Shown piece after piece: positions 32,910 to 44,639 of a DNA stretch of 64,000 bases. Location of the stretch: contig PYSS01000029.1 of NCBI GenBank assembly GCA_003049465.1, positions 62,001 through 126,000 of the forward strand. The letters are read 5' to 3'. Each line of letters begins with the position of its first letter. Within the stretch, counting starts at the first letter, position 1. A model generated the notes under the pieces. The model ran no database searches and was not told the origin of the DNA. It worked only from the letters and a program-made list of their open reading frames with translations. A program made the translations under genes and the position numbers. This DNA comes from Magnaporthiopsis rhizophila. Its lineage: Eukaryota; Ascomycota; Sordariomycetes; Magnaporthales; Magnaporthaceae.

Positions 32910-34939
32910 AGGGTTGTTTGGCTTGGCTTCCGTGATACCCGGCTGGATGGTCGGCTTAGCTTATCACCACTAGGGGAAACAAAAGGGTGCAAATCCAAAG
33001 GCGATAACAGACGTTTTGGCGACGGCACCCGTTCCGATCCCGACAATGCGATATCACGTTTCTTGTCTTCCGGACAGAACCGAGTCAAGGATGTCTTGGT
33101 GGTTTTCTGACCATCCGTGTCGGCTGTGTTGTTGACGGAGCAACCCGCCCCCACGACTTCAATCGTCAGCCAGCTCCGCCCACGCGAATGAAATGAATGA
33201 CTGGTGGCCGTGCGCCAACCACGGGACATGCGCGCGCTCAGTGGAAGCGCTTCCTGCCCAACCAATTAACCGCCCACCGTCGCGCGCGCGAGCACCCAAC
33301 GAAATCCCAAACCAAAAAAAAGGCTGTTTCGTTCATCTTCCCTCCATCATTCCAAGACGGCAGCCTCCTTGCCGCCGGCCTAAATATGGAATACTAGAAT
33401 ATACGTAGACGAGGCCTGGCGAGGTGGATCCGTCGAGGGCACTATACATGAGAGGACCCCGGACGATGTCGGTTTCGGGCTATTTTCGACCCCTCTTTCT
33501 TCTTGTCTATCTGCTGCCCATCGTCATCCACTTTGTTCTCAACTACAGAGGGAGTGGACTTAGCTGAGGCTCATCCGCCATCATCATCCCCTCCCGACCC
33601 GCCTGCTATGCTTGGCCAGAACCGCTGCGCCCTTTTTTTTGCAGTTAAACAACCAACGAGAAAACGGGCCACTCTCGTGATTCGGTTTTGAAGTGATCCT
33701 GGTCGACACCCCTTTGGAACGAGGGGCAAGACCGCAAGATCTCGTACACAGGGTATATCCGCATGTGCCAGTTGTGTGGGGGCGAAAAGCAATATATCAG
33801 GAAGACAGGATTAACCTCGCACCTTCCGGGAGATTCTCCCGGAGCGAGTGGCTGACTCAGAAGACAAGCCAGCCTTGGCCTGAACCCCGATCCTGTACAG
33901 GGGAATCTTTTCTCGACCACATCGTCTTCGTGCAGGGAGACACGCTCCCGGAGCACTCGCCATATGACTACGCGGTCATTCTCGCGCTCTTTTCAAGCAA
34001 CACCTTGCCCGTTACCCTCAGCCACGCTTTTGGCTGAACAAGAAAAACGGGAGCGAGATCGCTCGATCGAACCTCCAGCGTGCCCCAGGAGCGTTCCGAG
34101 GCACGAGCCAAGATACAAGAGATGTATGACCATCGCACCTACCCTACCTACCCAACCATGCCCAGTGAACTGTCCAGTTTACCACCTAACACCCTGGCGT
34201 AACAATTGCGAAAGACAGCCTACTCGAAGCGAACACTGCCAGGCCTCGGCCGGCGGGTTCTCCTGATGGAAGAGCAGCTCCTTGCATGATATGAGCCTAC
34301 ATCAGGCAGCCTTGTGGGACATTGGTATTCTGAAATTCAACATCAGTAACGACTGAGATGGACAGAAAATTACCCTGAGCCCAGGAGTACATGCCCATCA
34401 TGTTTCATCTACACTCAATCGCTAACTATGTCTGTCCACGTAATCTCTACGCTAGCCTATCAGCACCTGGGTATCGAGATGATCTCGGTGCTCATTTTCA
34501 GTGCCTCCGTGAGATAGTTAGATAAGGGAGAGCCCAATTTGAAATACGCAAAAGCGTGTGGGAAGGCGTAAAAGCACTTTTGTTGCGCTTGGAAACGCTT
34601 TTTACCCCCTTTTTTGCCCCCTGTATGGCACCCGATGCTGGTGGCAAGTCCTTGCCTTGTGTTAACTTTCCCTGGCCGTCGTGTTGCTCAGCCGCTCCTC
34701 GCTCCTTCTCAATATGCTTTGTGGCTGGTGAACGGAACTGCATCTCGATAGGGCTGCGCAGAAGGCACAAGACGCCTCCGGCTCACGCTCCAGCTATCTT
34801 CTCGGAGACTTCGTTTCTGGCGAAACCTTAACGCGATCCATCACCATCATCGATTTCCCGTAGCGGACTCAAAAAGCAACCACCTCGGGAGACATTTCTA
34901 TGCCAGCCCAAACTTGCCATAACACCGCTTCGCCCCCCA
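32910..34939. other. Divergent intergenic region, about 2 kb
   Basis: Promoter side of both the nuclease (-) and the coiled-coil gene (+). No coding region recognised. An ACCTACCCTACCTACCC motif lies at 34137-34153, like others in the window. Confidence 0.55.
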
Positions 34940-36818
34940 ATGAACAACAACTCTCTATCAATCAGGCGAGAAGAGCGCACGCGCCTGTCTCCGCCGCCAG
35001 GCCAAAAGCCCGTGGACCAGGCGGTGTTTTTGGTCACAGACAGGCAGCATCGCATACACGCGCTGAATCTGCACGAGAAGCAGAAGCATATCGAGCAGCA
35101 GATAGGTGAGGTGAAAGGCGAGCATCGACAGGTCGGCGAGCAGCCGGGCGCGGGTCGACAGCCTCAGAAGCCTTGCGAGAAAAATCAACCTCAGATTCCG
35201 GACGAGCGGCACAAGGCCGACAACGACGACGCACGCTGCGAGAGCGACAGCGACAACTCAGACTACAAGAGTGACAACGCCGATGCAGACTTCGAGGACT
35301 ACAAGCAGGGCCAGCAACCGACTCGACTGCGCGGCCGGCTCGACCAGCGAGCCGCCCTGAAGCACGAGAGAACCATCTGCAAGAAGCGGGCCAAAATCCT
35401 CAGGTATCAGGCCAAGATTTTGGACAACCAGGGTCTGATCGGGGACTGCTCGGATAAGATTAAGCAATACCGGCAAGAGATCCGGCATCACAAGAAAAAG
35501 CTGAGCCTCCTGAAGGAAAGACATCGGCTCACCAACAGCAGCAGCGTCAGACTATCGCGACTTGGAACTCAAGATGCGATTGCAAACGTTCCAAGAGCTC
35601 CTCACGGGCTTCGAGCACATCGCTGACCGCCCGTCAGGGGCAGCTCTGAGGTGGGACGACGGCCCGGATGCGGTCTATCATATCAGCTCTGGGATGTTGG
35701 TGGAAAAAATACGCTACTGTCTCGTAGGCTTCCTGTGGTGGCGCCTGGTTTCCGATGAGTACTTCATCGACGAGGGCTACCCGCTGTCCTCGGAAGAGAA
35801 GAGCGACGTGCTCGGCCCGCAGCTTCCGCGCAGACTCCGGCTGGCCCAGCCCTACCACTCCCCAGGCCGCCTGCCTGGCGTCCTGCTACGCCTCGGCGTC
35901 ACGATCGAGACGGGAGAAGACGCGTTCCCCATCGAGCCGGGCTTCTTCCACTATCAGCAGCAGCAGCAGCCGCACCTCACCCCGACCCCCACTCCGCTGA
36001 GATCGCCCGCCCAGGGGCTGCTGCACGTCGTGCTCGACGCCACGAACCCCAAGACCCCGCTGGCGGACGTCAGGACTCTGGCAGGTCGCCAGCCATTCCG
36101 GTTCCTGCCGTCGTCGGTGGTGCCGCCGATGGGGTCGGCGTATCTGGTATCCTCGGCGCGCTCCTTCATGGAGGAGAAGGAGCCTGCGGCGTTGCCTGGC
36201 GACATACCGCCCGACATCCGGGACATCATGGTCTCGGCGCAGCTGTGGGTCTCTCGCGGCCGCGGCGGGATCCTGGGGCGTTTCGGCCAGGACGGCGGCA
36301 GCGACAGCGGGCGGCTGAACCTCGCGGCCTGGGAGACGCAAGGGTTTCTGATCTGCTACGTCCTGGCGCACCACCCGGATGTCGGCAAGGCCACCTTCCG
36401 GGTGCGGCGGCGTCACAGCCAGCTCAACCAGGACTACGTCATGCATTTGCCACCGTCTCCGCCCCCGGAGGGCGGCCACGTCTTCTTCGACCCCTACTCC
36501 GCAGACCAGGTGTTTCGTGTTTTCAGGCGAGATCAGCTGCAAGACTACAGCGATTGTTTCCTGCGATACGACAGGCGGATGGAGCGGAGAATAAGGCCGG
36601 CGGGGAGTCGGGCGAATATGCATAGCGTCGAGCTTCCGCCTCTTGATCCGGCGTTGCTGGCTGCAACAGAGCAGACGCTGGAGCGGGAAGTGCAGAGGCG
36701 AGAGAGAGAGGACCTAGAGGAACGGGGGTGGGTGAACTATGACCGGGACGAAGAGATGAGGGACGTAGACGCAAGACTGGCGTGGATAAGCAAGCGAGTA
36801 TTGGATCGTATACAGTAG
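34940..36818 (+). pseudogene. Unknown coiled-coil protein gene with a frame change
   Basis: Two overlapping open frames look like one gene. The first (34940-35626, starting MNNNSLSIRREER) is acidic in its middle (DNDDARCESDSDNSDYKSDN) and then Lys/Arg/Gln-rich with coiled-coil spacing. The second frame, offset by +1, is open from about 35513 to the stop at 36816-36818. It has no ATG before MRLQTFQEL at 35574, and encodes about 415 residues with an acidic and aromatic character (EKIRYCLVGFLWWRLVSDEY) and a C-terminal charged helix. The helical pattern passes smoothly from one frame to the other near 35540-35560, in an AGC repeat. I saw no convincing GT-AG intron joining them. It may be an indel in the assembly, a young pseudogene, or two genes. 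No domain recognised. Confidence 0.5.
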
Positions 36819-37535
36819 ATTTGGAACCAGTTGTAGTGAGTACTCACTAGCAGGATGTGGTACTGGGTAGGGAGCTTGGACGGGGCGAGAAGGAGATGGA
36901 GTATTGTGGCGGCAGCGGAAGAAACGGTAGAAGAGGTTTGGATACAAGGTGGAAAAGGGGAATTCCAGGTGACGATGTCAGATAAGGGGGAAATGGCCCG
37001 GCAGCGTTATATACGAAAAATCGCCTATCTATATGGAATTGATCACTTTCGTTGACATTGCCGCCCCAGGTCGAGATTATGGCTTGATGACATTGTGGCC
37101 CGACTAACGATGTATAAGGTACAAAAAAAGAAAACACTGTCGGCCGGCCATAAAAACCACGAAGGTGACGGTAACCAGCGGAGGTGACAATAACGGAAGA
37201 AAAAAAGCTACGTATCAGCTGGCTAGAACACTCCGGAGATAACAAAAGTCGGCTGTACACGAAGCCGAGGCTTGGTATAGTATCTGGGCAAATGTCGTCG
37301 AAGACACCGCTAAGACGGGGCAACATTATTGTCCGCCCAAAAAGTGCCTGTACGCAACCTTTAGGACCCAGCCCTTCTCCCCTCAAGGTAGGTACTAGGC
37401 ACACAAGCGGTGCCTTTGGAAGACAACCAACACGGGATAGTTTGCCGGTTCCCACCATGATACGGGAGACTTGAACTCCCACGGCCCCATCAAGAGGCTA
37501 TGGTCATAGTCCTGAGCCGGAGAGCCGTTAAAAGG

Positions 37536-37559
37536 CCGTCTGGCGCTGGTGCCAGACGG
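37536..37559. repeat. Perfect 9-bp hairpin
   Basis: CCGTCTGGC at 37536-37544 and its exact reverse complement at 37551-37559, with a 6-base loop. It lies just beside the tRNA-like sequence, and its function is unknown. Confidence 0.8.
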
Positions 37560-37890
37560 AAGACCACCTCAAGCCAGCCAGCGGGAGATGACGCAACGCT
37601 GGAGCGGCTCGCCCCAGACGAACGAGCGACACCCGGTTCCGATAAATCGACTGCCCAAAACGATCTTTGTTCGGCGTCTTGCGGGTCGGTTGCCATGCCC
37701 CGCGGGAAAAAAGGTGGGAATAGGGTGCCTCAGCTGGCGCTCGGGAGCACGGGGGCTCGTCGTCAGCTCCATGTTTGTCGGGTGTTGCAGGATGCTCCCG
37801 CACGGCATGTTGGCAGGGATATAGATTGCTCGATGAAGGGGAGGCTGAGCCCTTTCGTATTTCTGGGACCTTCAGCTGGAGGCCGCGATT

Positions 37891-37969
37891 GGGGGGGGGG
37901 GGGGGGGGGGGGNNNNNNNNNNNNNNNNNNNNNNNNNNNNNNNNNNNNNNNNNNNNNNNNGGGGGGGGG
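37891..37969. other. Assembly gap flanked by poly-G
   Basis: 22 G, then 48 N (37913-37960), then 9 G. The gap probably stands for a long G homopolymer or a join that could not be sequenced. Any open frame crossing it is an artefact. Confidence 0.95.
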
Positions 37970-38743
37970 TGATGTGAAGCCCTCTTTTCCCATTTCAAGC
38001 TGGAGCCAAACAGGGACGCGCGTTCGTTCATGCGGCCCCACTAGCGGGGGGGGCCAGAAAGCTTGTTTTCGGGTATCTTCAGCAAGTCCGCACAGCCCTC
38101 AGCTCGATTTCGTCAGTGCCACCCACAGCCGCTCTATTCCCATTCTGCCGGCTTCCCGCGACAAGCTTTATGCATAGACGGGCGTCCCATCTCGATATTT
38201 GCAGCTCTACTGTAGAGCCTCAACCATGGCAACCAGTAGAGACAATTGTTTTTTGTTTTCCTCGTCTTCTTATTTTTGCCCTCGTTGACCGTTCCTTATT
38301 CCCACCGACGACTGCTTCCAAAGCCCGCTCGCCCACTGTGGAGGTTCTCAGGTTGCTTGCTTGCTGACTGCCCTCCTGGAAAGGATCACATCCTATGCCC
38401 CGCCGACCCAGGAGAAACCCTGCAAGCGTCGACTTAGCGCCGTGGACTCCAGCCCCCAAGCCAGGGAGCGGCGATAGCAGGGAAACAAGGCACGCCGCTT
38501 GCATTCGAGTCACCCCCGGGAGGATCCAGACAACTCATACCATGGGCCACATCAGCGTGCCCGCAGCTCAGCCCTCCAAGCTGGCTTCATCGTCAGCCAA
38601 CCAGGGCCCGAAGGGACAGGCAGCTGGGAAAGCCATCATCCCCCAACTGGGCTAGACATGCAGGACAGCCTTCCTGTTGTCGTCGGCTGTGGCCGAGGCC
38701 GTTTGTTCGTGCTTGTCCCGCCCGACCAAGCGGTGGGCGGGCG

Positions 38744-38744
<1 letters not shown>

Positions 38745-38785
<41 letters not shown>

Positions 38786-38790
38786 TTTTT

Positions 38791-38848
<58 letters not shown>
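38745..38848. repeat. Very long T tract
   Basis: 40 T (38745-38784), G, 5 T, G, then 57 T (38792-38848): 102 T in 104 bases, about 570 bases before the aspartic protease start codon. Confidence 0.95.
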
Positions 38849-38849
<1 letters not shown>

Positions 38850-39421
38850 GCTTTTATAAGTTTTCCTTTGCTGGCCGGGCAGCCTACTCTACATCCAGGT
38901 CGNTCACCACAGGCGCTTCGGACGCTAGCCAGGCCTCTCTTCTCGAGCGACCATTTCCTCATTCATTGCCACAGACGACCTGCAGTGCTGGTCTAGCGGG
39001 CAGCTAGTGGTCAAAAAGTGAAAGGAGAAGACCCGCCTTGATTCCTTCGCCGGCTTTGCTTTTCCTGCGGAGCCTCCTACTTAATCGTCACAGCCGAACC
39101 CGCTCCCCACGCCCATCGACTCGTCCGGATCTTGGCACTGCATCCCGAGTCGCCAACTCCGTCATCCTGACTACATACAGCCCTGCAGATTCCTTGCTGC
39201 TGCTGCTGCTCAAGTGCACGTTTGTCGTGCCCCGGCTAGACTCTTCACGAGGGGCACCTTGGGCCAAGGAATATCGGCTTTGCTTCCCCTCAGCTCCCCA
39301 AACGTGACACGCCCGTCCTGGGTCAGCCCGGCGGGCCGATCGTCTTCACGAACGCTCCCGCCGCGGAGCTTTCGATCTTAGAGAGGGGCAGGTGACCCGG
39401 CGACTTTAGGACTCGGGGATA

Positions 39422-41014
39422 ATGATCATGGCGTCAAGACTTTTCCTTTCACTAGGTCTGCTGGTCGCCTGCGTCGGGGCAACAGCCCTGCCTCCCGCTG
39501 CTGGCAGCACGTCACAGGGTTTTGTGTCCTTCCCCATCGAGCACAGGAGGTCTCTGGTGCCCCTTCTGAAAAGGCAGGATGTCGAGGTTCCACTACAGAA
39601 CGTCTCCGTTCTCAGCTACCTCGTCACTTGTGAGCTGCTTGCCCCTCCAGCCCCTGTGTCCCGGCAGCAACGACTGTGGCAGGTAATTCTAATGCGGATC
39701 CGGACTGTCAGTGAGCATCGGCACACCTGGCCAGCGGACAAAGGTAGCCATCGACACGGGCTCCGACGAGCTCTGGGTCAATCCCCAATGCTCGACCGTC
39801 CAGGTCAGCTCGCAGAGGGCCGAGTGCCAGGCCAATGGCCAGTACAAGCCAGGTTCGAGCAGCACATCCAAGGTGTCGGACGTGACCAACCGCATCACAT
39901 ATGGCAAAGGACAGGCTACAATCCAATATGTCCAGGACTCGATATCCCTTCCAGACAGCTGTGAGTTCCGGCTTTCTTCCATTCATCTGTGGATCCTGTT
40001 GATGGGGAGAAAGAAGTCAAACGTTGAAAGCTGACTTCCATTCCGAATAACGCAGCCATCTCGGTGACAAAAGTCGTCTTCGGCGCCGCCACAAAGACCT
40101 CCCAGCTGCCCGAGGGGATCATGGGCCTGGGCTTCGGCAACGGCGTGAATCTGAAGTACAACAACTTTGTCGACACGCTGTTTGAGCAGAACGTGACGCG
40201 GTCGCGCGCCTTCACCATCGCGCTGGGGTCCGCCGACGTCAACAACGGCGGCGCCATCATCTTTGGCGGCGTCGACGCCAAGCGCTTCTCGGGCAACCTG
40301 ACCAAAATACCCATCCTGGGACCCCAGGGCAAGGAGACGATCCGTCGCTACTGGGTCCAGCTACAGGGCATCTCCAATAACAACGGCAACGGCGGTGGCA
40401 AGACGTACACGGGCAGCAGCATGCCCATCGTCATCGACTCGGGCTCGTCCCTCAGCTTCCTGCCCAAGACGGTCGTCGACCAGATGGCCAACGACACGGG
40501 TGCCCAGTTTGACAGCCAGGCCGAGGTCTACATTGTGCCCTGCAGCCTCCTCTCCTCGCAGGGGTCCTTTGACTTTACCTTTGGCGGCGGCGGCGGCGGC
40601 TCGGCAACAGCAAAGATCTCGGTCCCCTACCGCGAGTTCATATGGCAGGCCGGCAACGAGTGCGCGCTGGGCGCCATCCCCCTCAAGAGCGGCAGCAGCG
40701 GCATCACGGCCCTGCTGGGCGACAGCTTCATGCGCGCCGCCTCCATCACCTTCGACCAGACCTCGAACAGCATCTATCTAGCTCAGTACGCCAGCTGCGG
40801 CGACGGCGGCGTGCGGGCCATCGTGGCCGACGCGGCCGGCCTGGCGGGCATGACCGGGGAATGCAGCCAGGGCCAGGGAGTCGGGTCCGCGGCGGGCGGC
40901 GGTAATGGCAAGAAGAACGCGGCTGGCGGCAGGGCGACGCCGCGGCCTTTATGGTTTAGCGGTGCGGTTGCGGTTGTTGTTGTTGTCGCGCAGGCTGTGA
41001 TGGGAGTTTTATGA
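39422..41014 (+). CDS. Yapsin-like aspartic protease, GPI-type C-terminus
   Basis: Pepsin-family (A1) aspartic endopeptidase that enters the secretory pathway and is probably anchored at the cell surface. Exons are 39422-39629, 39712-39960 and 40056-41014, giving 471 residues. A signal peptide precedes ATALPPAAG. The propeptide ends near LLKRQDVEVPL, where Lys-Arg is a possible Kex2 site. The first catalytic motif is formed after splicing: TLSIGTPGQ, then Asp84 in AIDTGSDELWV. The second is Asp280 in VIDSGSSLSFLP. Between them lie GKGQATIQYVQDSI, the flap region, and PEGIMGLGFG. The tail is Gly/Ala/Lys-rich and ends in a hydrophobic stretch (AVAVVVVVAQAVMGVL), typical of a GPI signal. Both introns (82 and 95 bases) use GTGAG donors and CAG acceptors. 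Confidence 0.93.
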
Positions 41015-42056
41015 TGATGTTTTGGTTTCTATTCGCGACATGATCTCATGAGCAACATAAATCACTATTTTCATTCCCAAACGACGGATTCCTCTTACGT
41101 ACGGGGCCATATGCATAGTAATATCATCCAGAGAAAGCCTACCTAGATAAATCCATATCCAGATACAGTTACAGGTGGCCCGGTCGTCTCCACGAAACTG
41201 TTTCCAATGCAACTGGCTTCTTCGTCCCCTCGCTTTCTGAGATGCTATCCACCAGGCAGACGTATGTTGCGGCGTTTGCGTTGAGGCGTGTGGTGCCATC
41301 AGGGTTTGGAGTCTCGTACGACCCCGCCAGTCGGCCCCGGTCCTGGCGACCACATCGTCTGTCGGGGACCAACGACTGGCAAGGACACGAGCCACAGGGG
41401 AAAATCGGGCGGCTAGGTTGGCGCTGACCTTGTGCAAAGTCGTCGGCTCTCTGTACCAGCGGCAAGCTTTGCACGTTGAAGGTGAAGATGCCGGTGAAAC
41501 GTGGCCACAAGCAACGAGTCCAACTCGAAAAGTCACAAAGCGATAGAAATAGGAGGCAGAAAACTAATAAACCATGTCTAAGAGAAATAGAACAAGAAAA
41601 AAAAAATACGGTTCAAAATATGCACAGAATTGAATGTCGAAATAACAAGTTTAATTTCGCTCTCCTCTCCTGATCGTCTGCATAGAAGCCGTCGACCTCC
41701 CGATTGAAGATAGCCACTCAAAACAAGACGAAAATGCAAAAGAAACACGCTTTCCGTTAAATGCCGCTTCAAGATATCGTAGTGTTTGCTCCTCCTCCTC
41801 GCCCGCCCGCAGCCGATCACCGCCCTCGTAGCCCGCCGCTTCGCCGCGTTGTTGTCGTTGTCGTCGATAACCCCCAATGGGCACGAGGGGGCGTGGGTGG
41901 CGGCGAGGCGGAGTGTTTTGTGTGGCAAACGGGGGCTAGCGACGGTGGCGTCGAGTCTGCTCCTCTCCGTCTCGTGGGTATAACTCGCTGTCCGTTATTA
42001 CGCTTCCTCTTCTTCTCAAATCTCCTTATCCAAAGCAAAAGAAAAAGAATCCGCGA
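41015..42056. other. Convergent intergenic region
   Basis: 3' flanks of the protease (+) and the small secreted peptide (-). No gene recognised. A CCTACCTAGATAA motif lies at 41138-41150. Confidence 0.55.
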
Positions 42057-42304
42057 CTATTTCTTTGGCTGACGAACAAAGGGACTACAAGGCAACCTGT
42101 TAGTTTCATGATACAAATGTGACTAGCCGGTAGCTTGGGGGCAAAGGAGAACACGTACGCGCATCCTTGCGGTGTCGTGACACCGAAAAAGCAGTCATCT
42201 CCCGATTTGGGCACCACCATCTCGGGCGTCACTGGCGTGATGACGACCCATGCGCTGGCCATTGAGGCCAAGAAGGTGGCGACGACGGCAGCGACGGCCT
42301 TCAT
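42057..42304 (-). CDS. Small secreted peptide, 61 residues, three cysteines
   Basis: Candidate small secreted protein of unknown function. Exons on the minus strand are 42304-42159 and 42096-42057, joined by a 62-base intron with a GTACGT donor and CAG acceptor. A signal peptide is evident (MKAVAAVVATFLASMASA). The mature part has about 43 residues: Val/Pro-rich (VVITPVTPEMVVPK), then GDDCFFGVTTPQGCALPC and a basic C-terminus PFVRQPKK. Cysteines are at 38, 48 and 52. An in-frame ATG 29 codons upstream exists, but it adds a basic, non-signal N-terminus, so I chose the MKAV start. The second exon rests only on splice signals and a plausible stop (42057-42059). A different acceptor is possible. 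The role could be effector-like or pheromone-like, and that is speculation. Confidence 0.55.
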
Positions 42305-43921
42305 TGTGTCTGATTTTCTCCCCTTTGGGACCCCGTGTGCACGTTTTTCCCTGTTGGCGTCGCGGACGACGATGAGAGTCGGGCGTCGCACGGGGAAGAA
42401 GAAGAGCGGGCCGTCGGTATTGATTAATTGTCTCGAGTATCCTTTGCGGTTTTCGACCTGCGATAAGGGGCGCTGGAGAGAGAGAGAGATGGCGCGTTTG
42501 TGATCGAAAAAAGCGGCGTCGGGCGTTCAAAGGCTTGCGGCGGGGATTTTCGCACGATTACGAGGCTATCTTCTCCTATTTTTCGTCGGACTTCGGAAAC
42601 GATCGTGGGGGTGTCTTTGACTTTTTTCAGGCCAGCTGATTACTGATGCTCGACCAGGAGGGAAGGGAATTGTCGCTGTTGAGAGGGACCGGCCGGCGAA
42701 AAAAAGAAAAAAACAAGGGACCTGATATTGGGGGAGGGGGAGGGAGATTGAAGTTGTAAGGTTAAGAATATTAGTGGTGGGAAAGGAACGGAAAGGCGAT
42801 CACGAAATGGAAGGGGAAAATCGGAAGCGCGGTCGCGGACGTTCGAAAAAAGAAAAAGGGAGCCGATGGCATGGACGCCTGGGGCAGAGATGGGCGGCAA
42901 GTGGGAAATGGTACGATTGTAGGCGGATCCTGTTACAGATTCCGTCAGAGCTCGGGCCAGGGGGGCAGGGTGGCCGCGCCTCTTCGGGCCAGCTGGGTTT
43001 CAGGAGCTGAGCGAAACGGCGACTAAAAGGAGGCGGCCACTGACGTGGGTTTCTGTGGCTCCTGTGGCTTCTGTGGCTCGTTGGGAGGGCTGCCCCGGCC
43101 AATTGTGGCCGGACCCAAAGTCTCTGCGTCAAACGACCGAGTTAAATCGGAGCGATCAGTCGGATTGATGGTCACACTTCACACCTCGCTCGTCGGCTCA
43201 CCACCCTTGACTACCTTTTTTCTTATTATTCTTCTTATTTACTGGGTCTAGAATAGCGGTGAAATGGAAGAATGGCTTTGTAATCGCAAACAGCAAACAT
43301 GCGAAATTGGAAATTCGCATCCCTGAGATGACAAACGCGGAAAAGGCCGGCGTCGCTGGTGGAATTGACCCAGCACCTGCCGGCCCCATGAAAGGCGCCA
43401 ACCATCCTCTTGGCACATTTTGACAACCCTCCAATCTTGTTCCCTGGCTTCGACGACGCCGATAGCCACGTGTTTAGGTGCCCAGCGTCTGGGTGGCCTT
43501 CGGCTCGCCATCCGACACTCTGGTTCGACGGAAGCCCAGGCACGGCACCAGGACAGCCGAATCTCTGGAAATTTGACCATCGTTGTTGAGAAGTATCACA
43601 AATCAGAGCGCCCTCCACGCTCTCGTGTCGGGCACTTGGAGCGAAAAAAAAAAAAAAGAAAAAAAAACCCATTGGAGTTTCCCGAACGGGCCCGAAGCGT
43701 CCATCCGGTTCTTGACTAAGCCTTGAATCAATCCCGCGGTGTCCGCTTCTCGTTTCTTGTTCGTCGTGTCACGCTCAACAACAACAAATTTTCTTCCCAC
43801 AAGTTGAGACGATTATCGAATATCCGGACTGCATGCACATACTACTCAAACAAGCAAAAGCCAAAAAGCCAAAAACCAGCCTCCTTCTCCAGAAAGCTCC
43901 CTCCTTCTCTTCTCCCTTGTT
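42305..43921. other. Intergenic, about 1.6 kb
   Basis: Promoter side of the small secreted peptide and 3' flank of the Asterix homologue. No gene supported. A 9-base tandem repeat (CTGTGGCTC, three copies with one mismatch) lies at 43053-43079. A-rich runs lie near 43645. Confidence 0.5.
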
Positions 43922-44600
43922 CTATGCAGGGGGCACTGGTGCTGGCGCCTCAGTGCCAGTAGCGGCGCGGTTGAAGCCGGGCTGCGGCGGCAGGAACAGG
44001 GGGAGGTAGCATGTGATCAAGGAGACGACTGTGATGTTGCGACTATATGTTAGCCAGCGCTGCTCCCTTTTCGGCCGCGGGCTTCCGCTCCACTAGGACG
44101 ACTCTCGTTGTGCAACTTACGGCCCATTCCGACGTTGAAGTATCCTGGCGTGGCCGACGTGTTCCTGGCGTCCTCACTCTCGCCCAGCCAGCTCTGCAAG
44201 CTGAACACGAGAGCGGCCCTGCAATAGTTTAAGTCCCAGCCGTTGTGTCAGCAATCAAGCACCCAACGTCTACCATCGTGATGTTTGCGATTCCCTGGCG
44301 TGTGTAGAATCCCACCCCACGAATCCGCGCGAGGGAGCGTGAGGATCTAAGACGCAATTCGCGCCGCACCGGCAGGCCTGCAGAGAGGCCGATAGTCACG
44401 AGCGAGAAAGGGACAGCAAAGTAATGCGGGCGGCTCGGAAGTGAGGCTTCCCAGGGGGCTCACCATCCGATGAAGCGGTTGCGCAGGAACATTGCCGCCA
44501 TGGGCAGGGTCGACGCCAGCGTGGACTGGAGGTCGGCGCCGTCGGCCTTAGGCGCCGGGGCCTGATACGGGATGACTGTGTTTCCGCGAGGCGTCAGCAT
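43922..44600 (-). CDS. Asterix (WDR83OS) homologue, PAT complex / ER translocon
   Basis: Small ER membrane protein of the Asterix family (UPF0139), in animals a partner of CCDC47 in the PAT complex that helps insert multipass membrane proteins. Exons on the minus strand are 44600-44464, 44218-44121 and 44028-43922, giving 113 residues. Introns are 245 and 92 bases, and all splice phases match. Fragments in order are VIPYQAPAP, DLQSTLASTLPMAAMFLRN, then FIGWAALVFSLQSWLGESED across the first junction, ATPGYFNVGMG, and LVSLITCYLPLFLPPQPGF across the second. The last two hydrophobic segments, with the NR...W and TPGYF landmarks, identify the family, and the C-terminus TEAPAPVPPA is typical of fungal members. 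The start MLTPRGNTV follows an in-frame stop (44634-44636) upstream, so a longer exon 1 is excluded. Confidence 0.85.
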
Positions 44601-44633
44601 GTGTTCGGCGTGGACCACGGCGCGCGGCGCAGT

Positions 44634-44639
44634 CTACAT
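44634..44639 (-). promoter_or_regulatory. Start-stop (ATG TAG) upstream ORF
   Basis: On the minus strand the sequence CCACC-ATG-TAG lies 33 bases before the ATG of the Asterix homologue. The context (A at -3, C-rich) is close to a good Kozak context. If the transcript begins upstream, ribosomes could pause or re-initiate here. Confidence 0.45.

Larger units (their letters stand above)
36819..39421. other. Intergenic, about 2.6 kb, with an assembly gap
   Basis: No gene supported. It includes a degenerate tRNA-like 3' half (about 37455-37515 minus), a perfect 9-bp hairpin (37536-37559), a poly-G-flanked N gap, and a very long T tract (38745-38848). The last part is the leader and promoter of the aspartic protease gene. 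Confidence 0.5.

Noticed and set aside
37500..38177. 225-codon frame spanning the N gap
   Set aside because: It crosses the unsequenced gap and poly-G, so the frame has no meaning.
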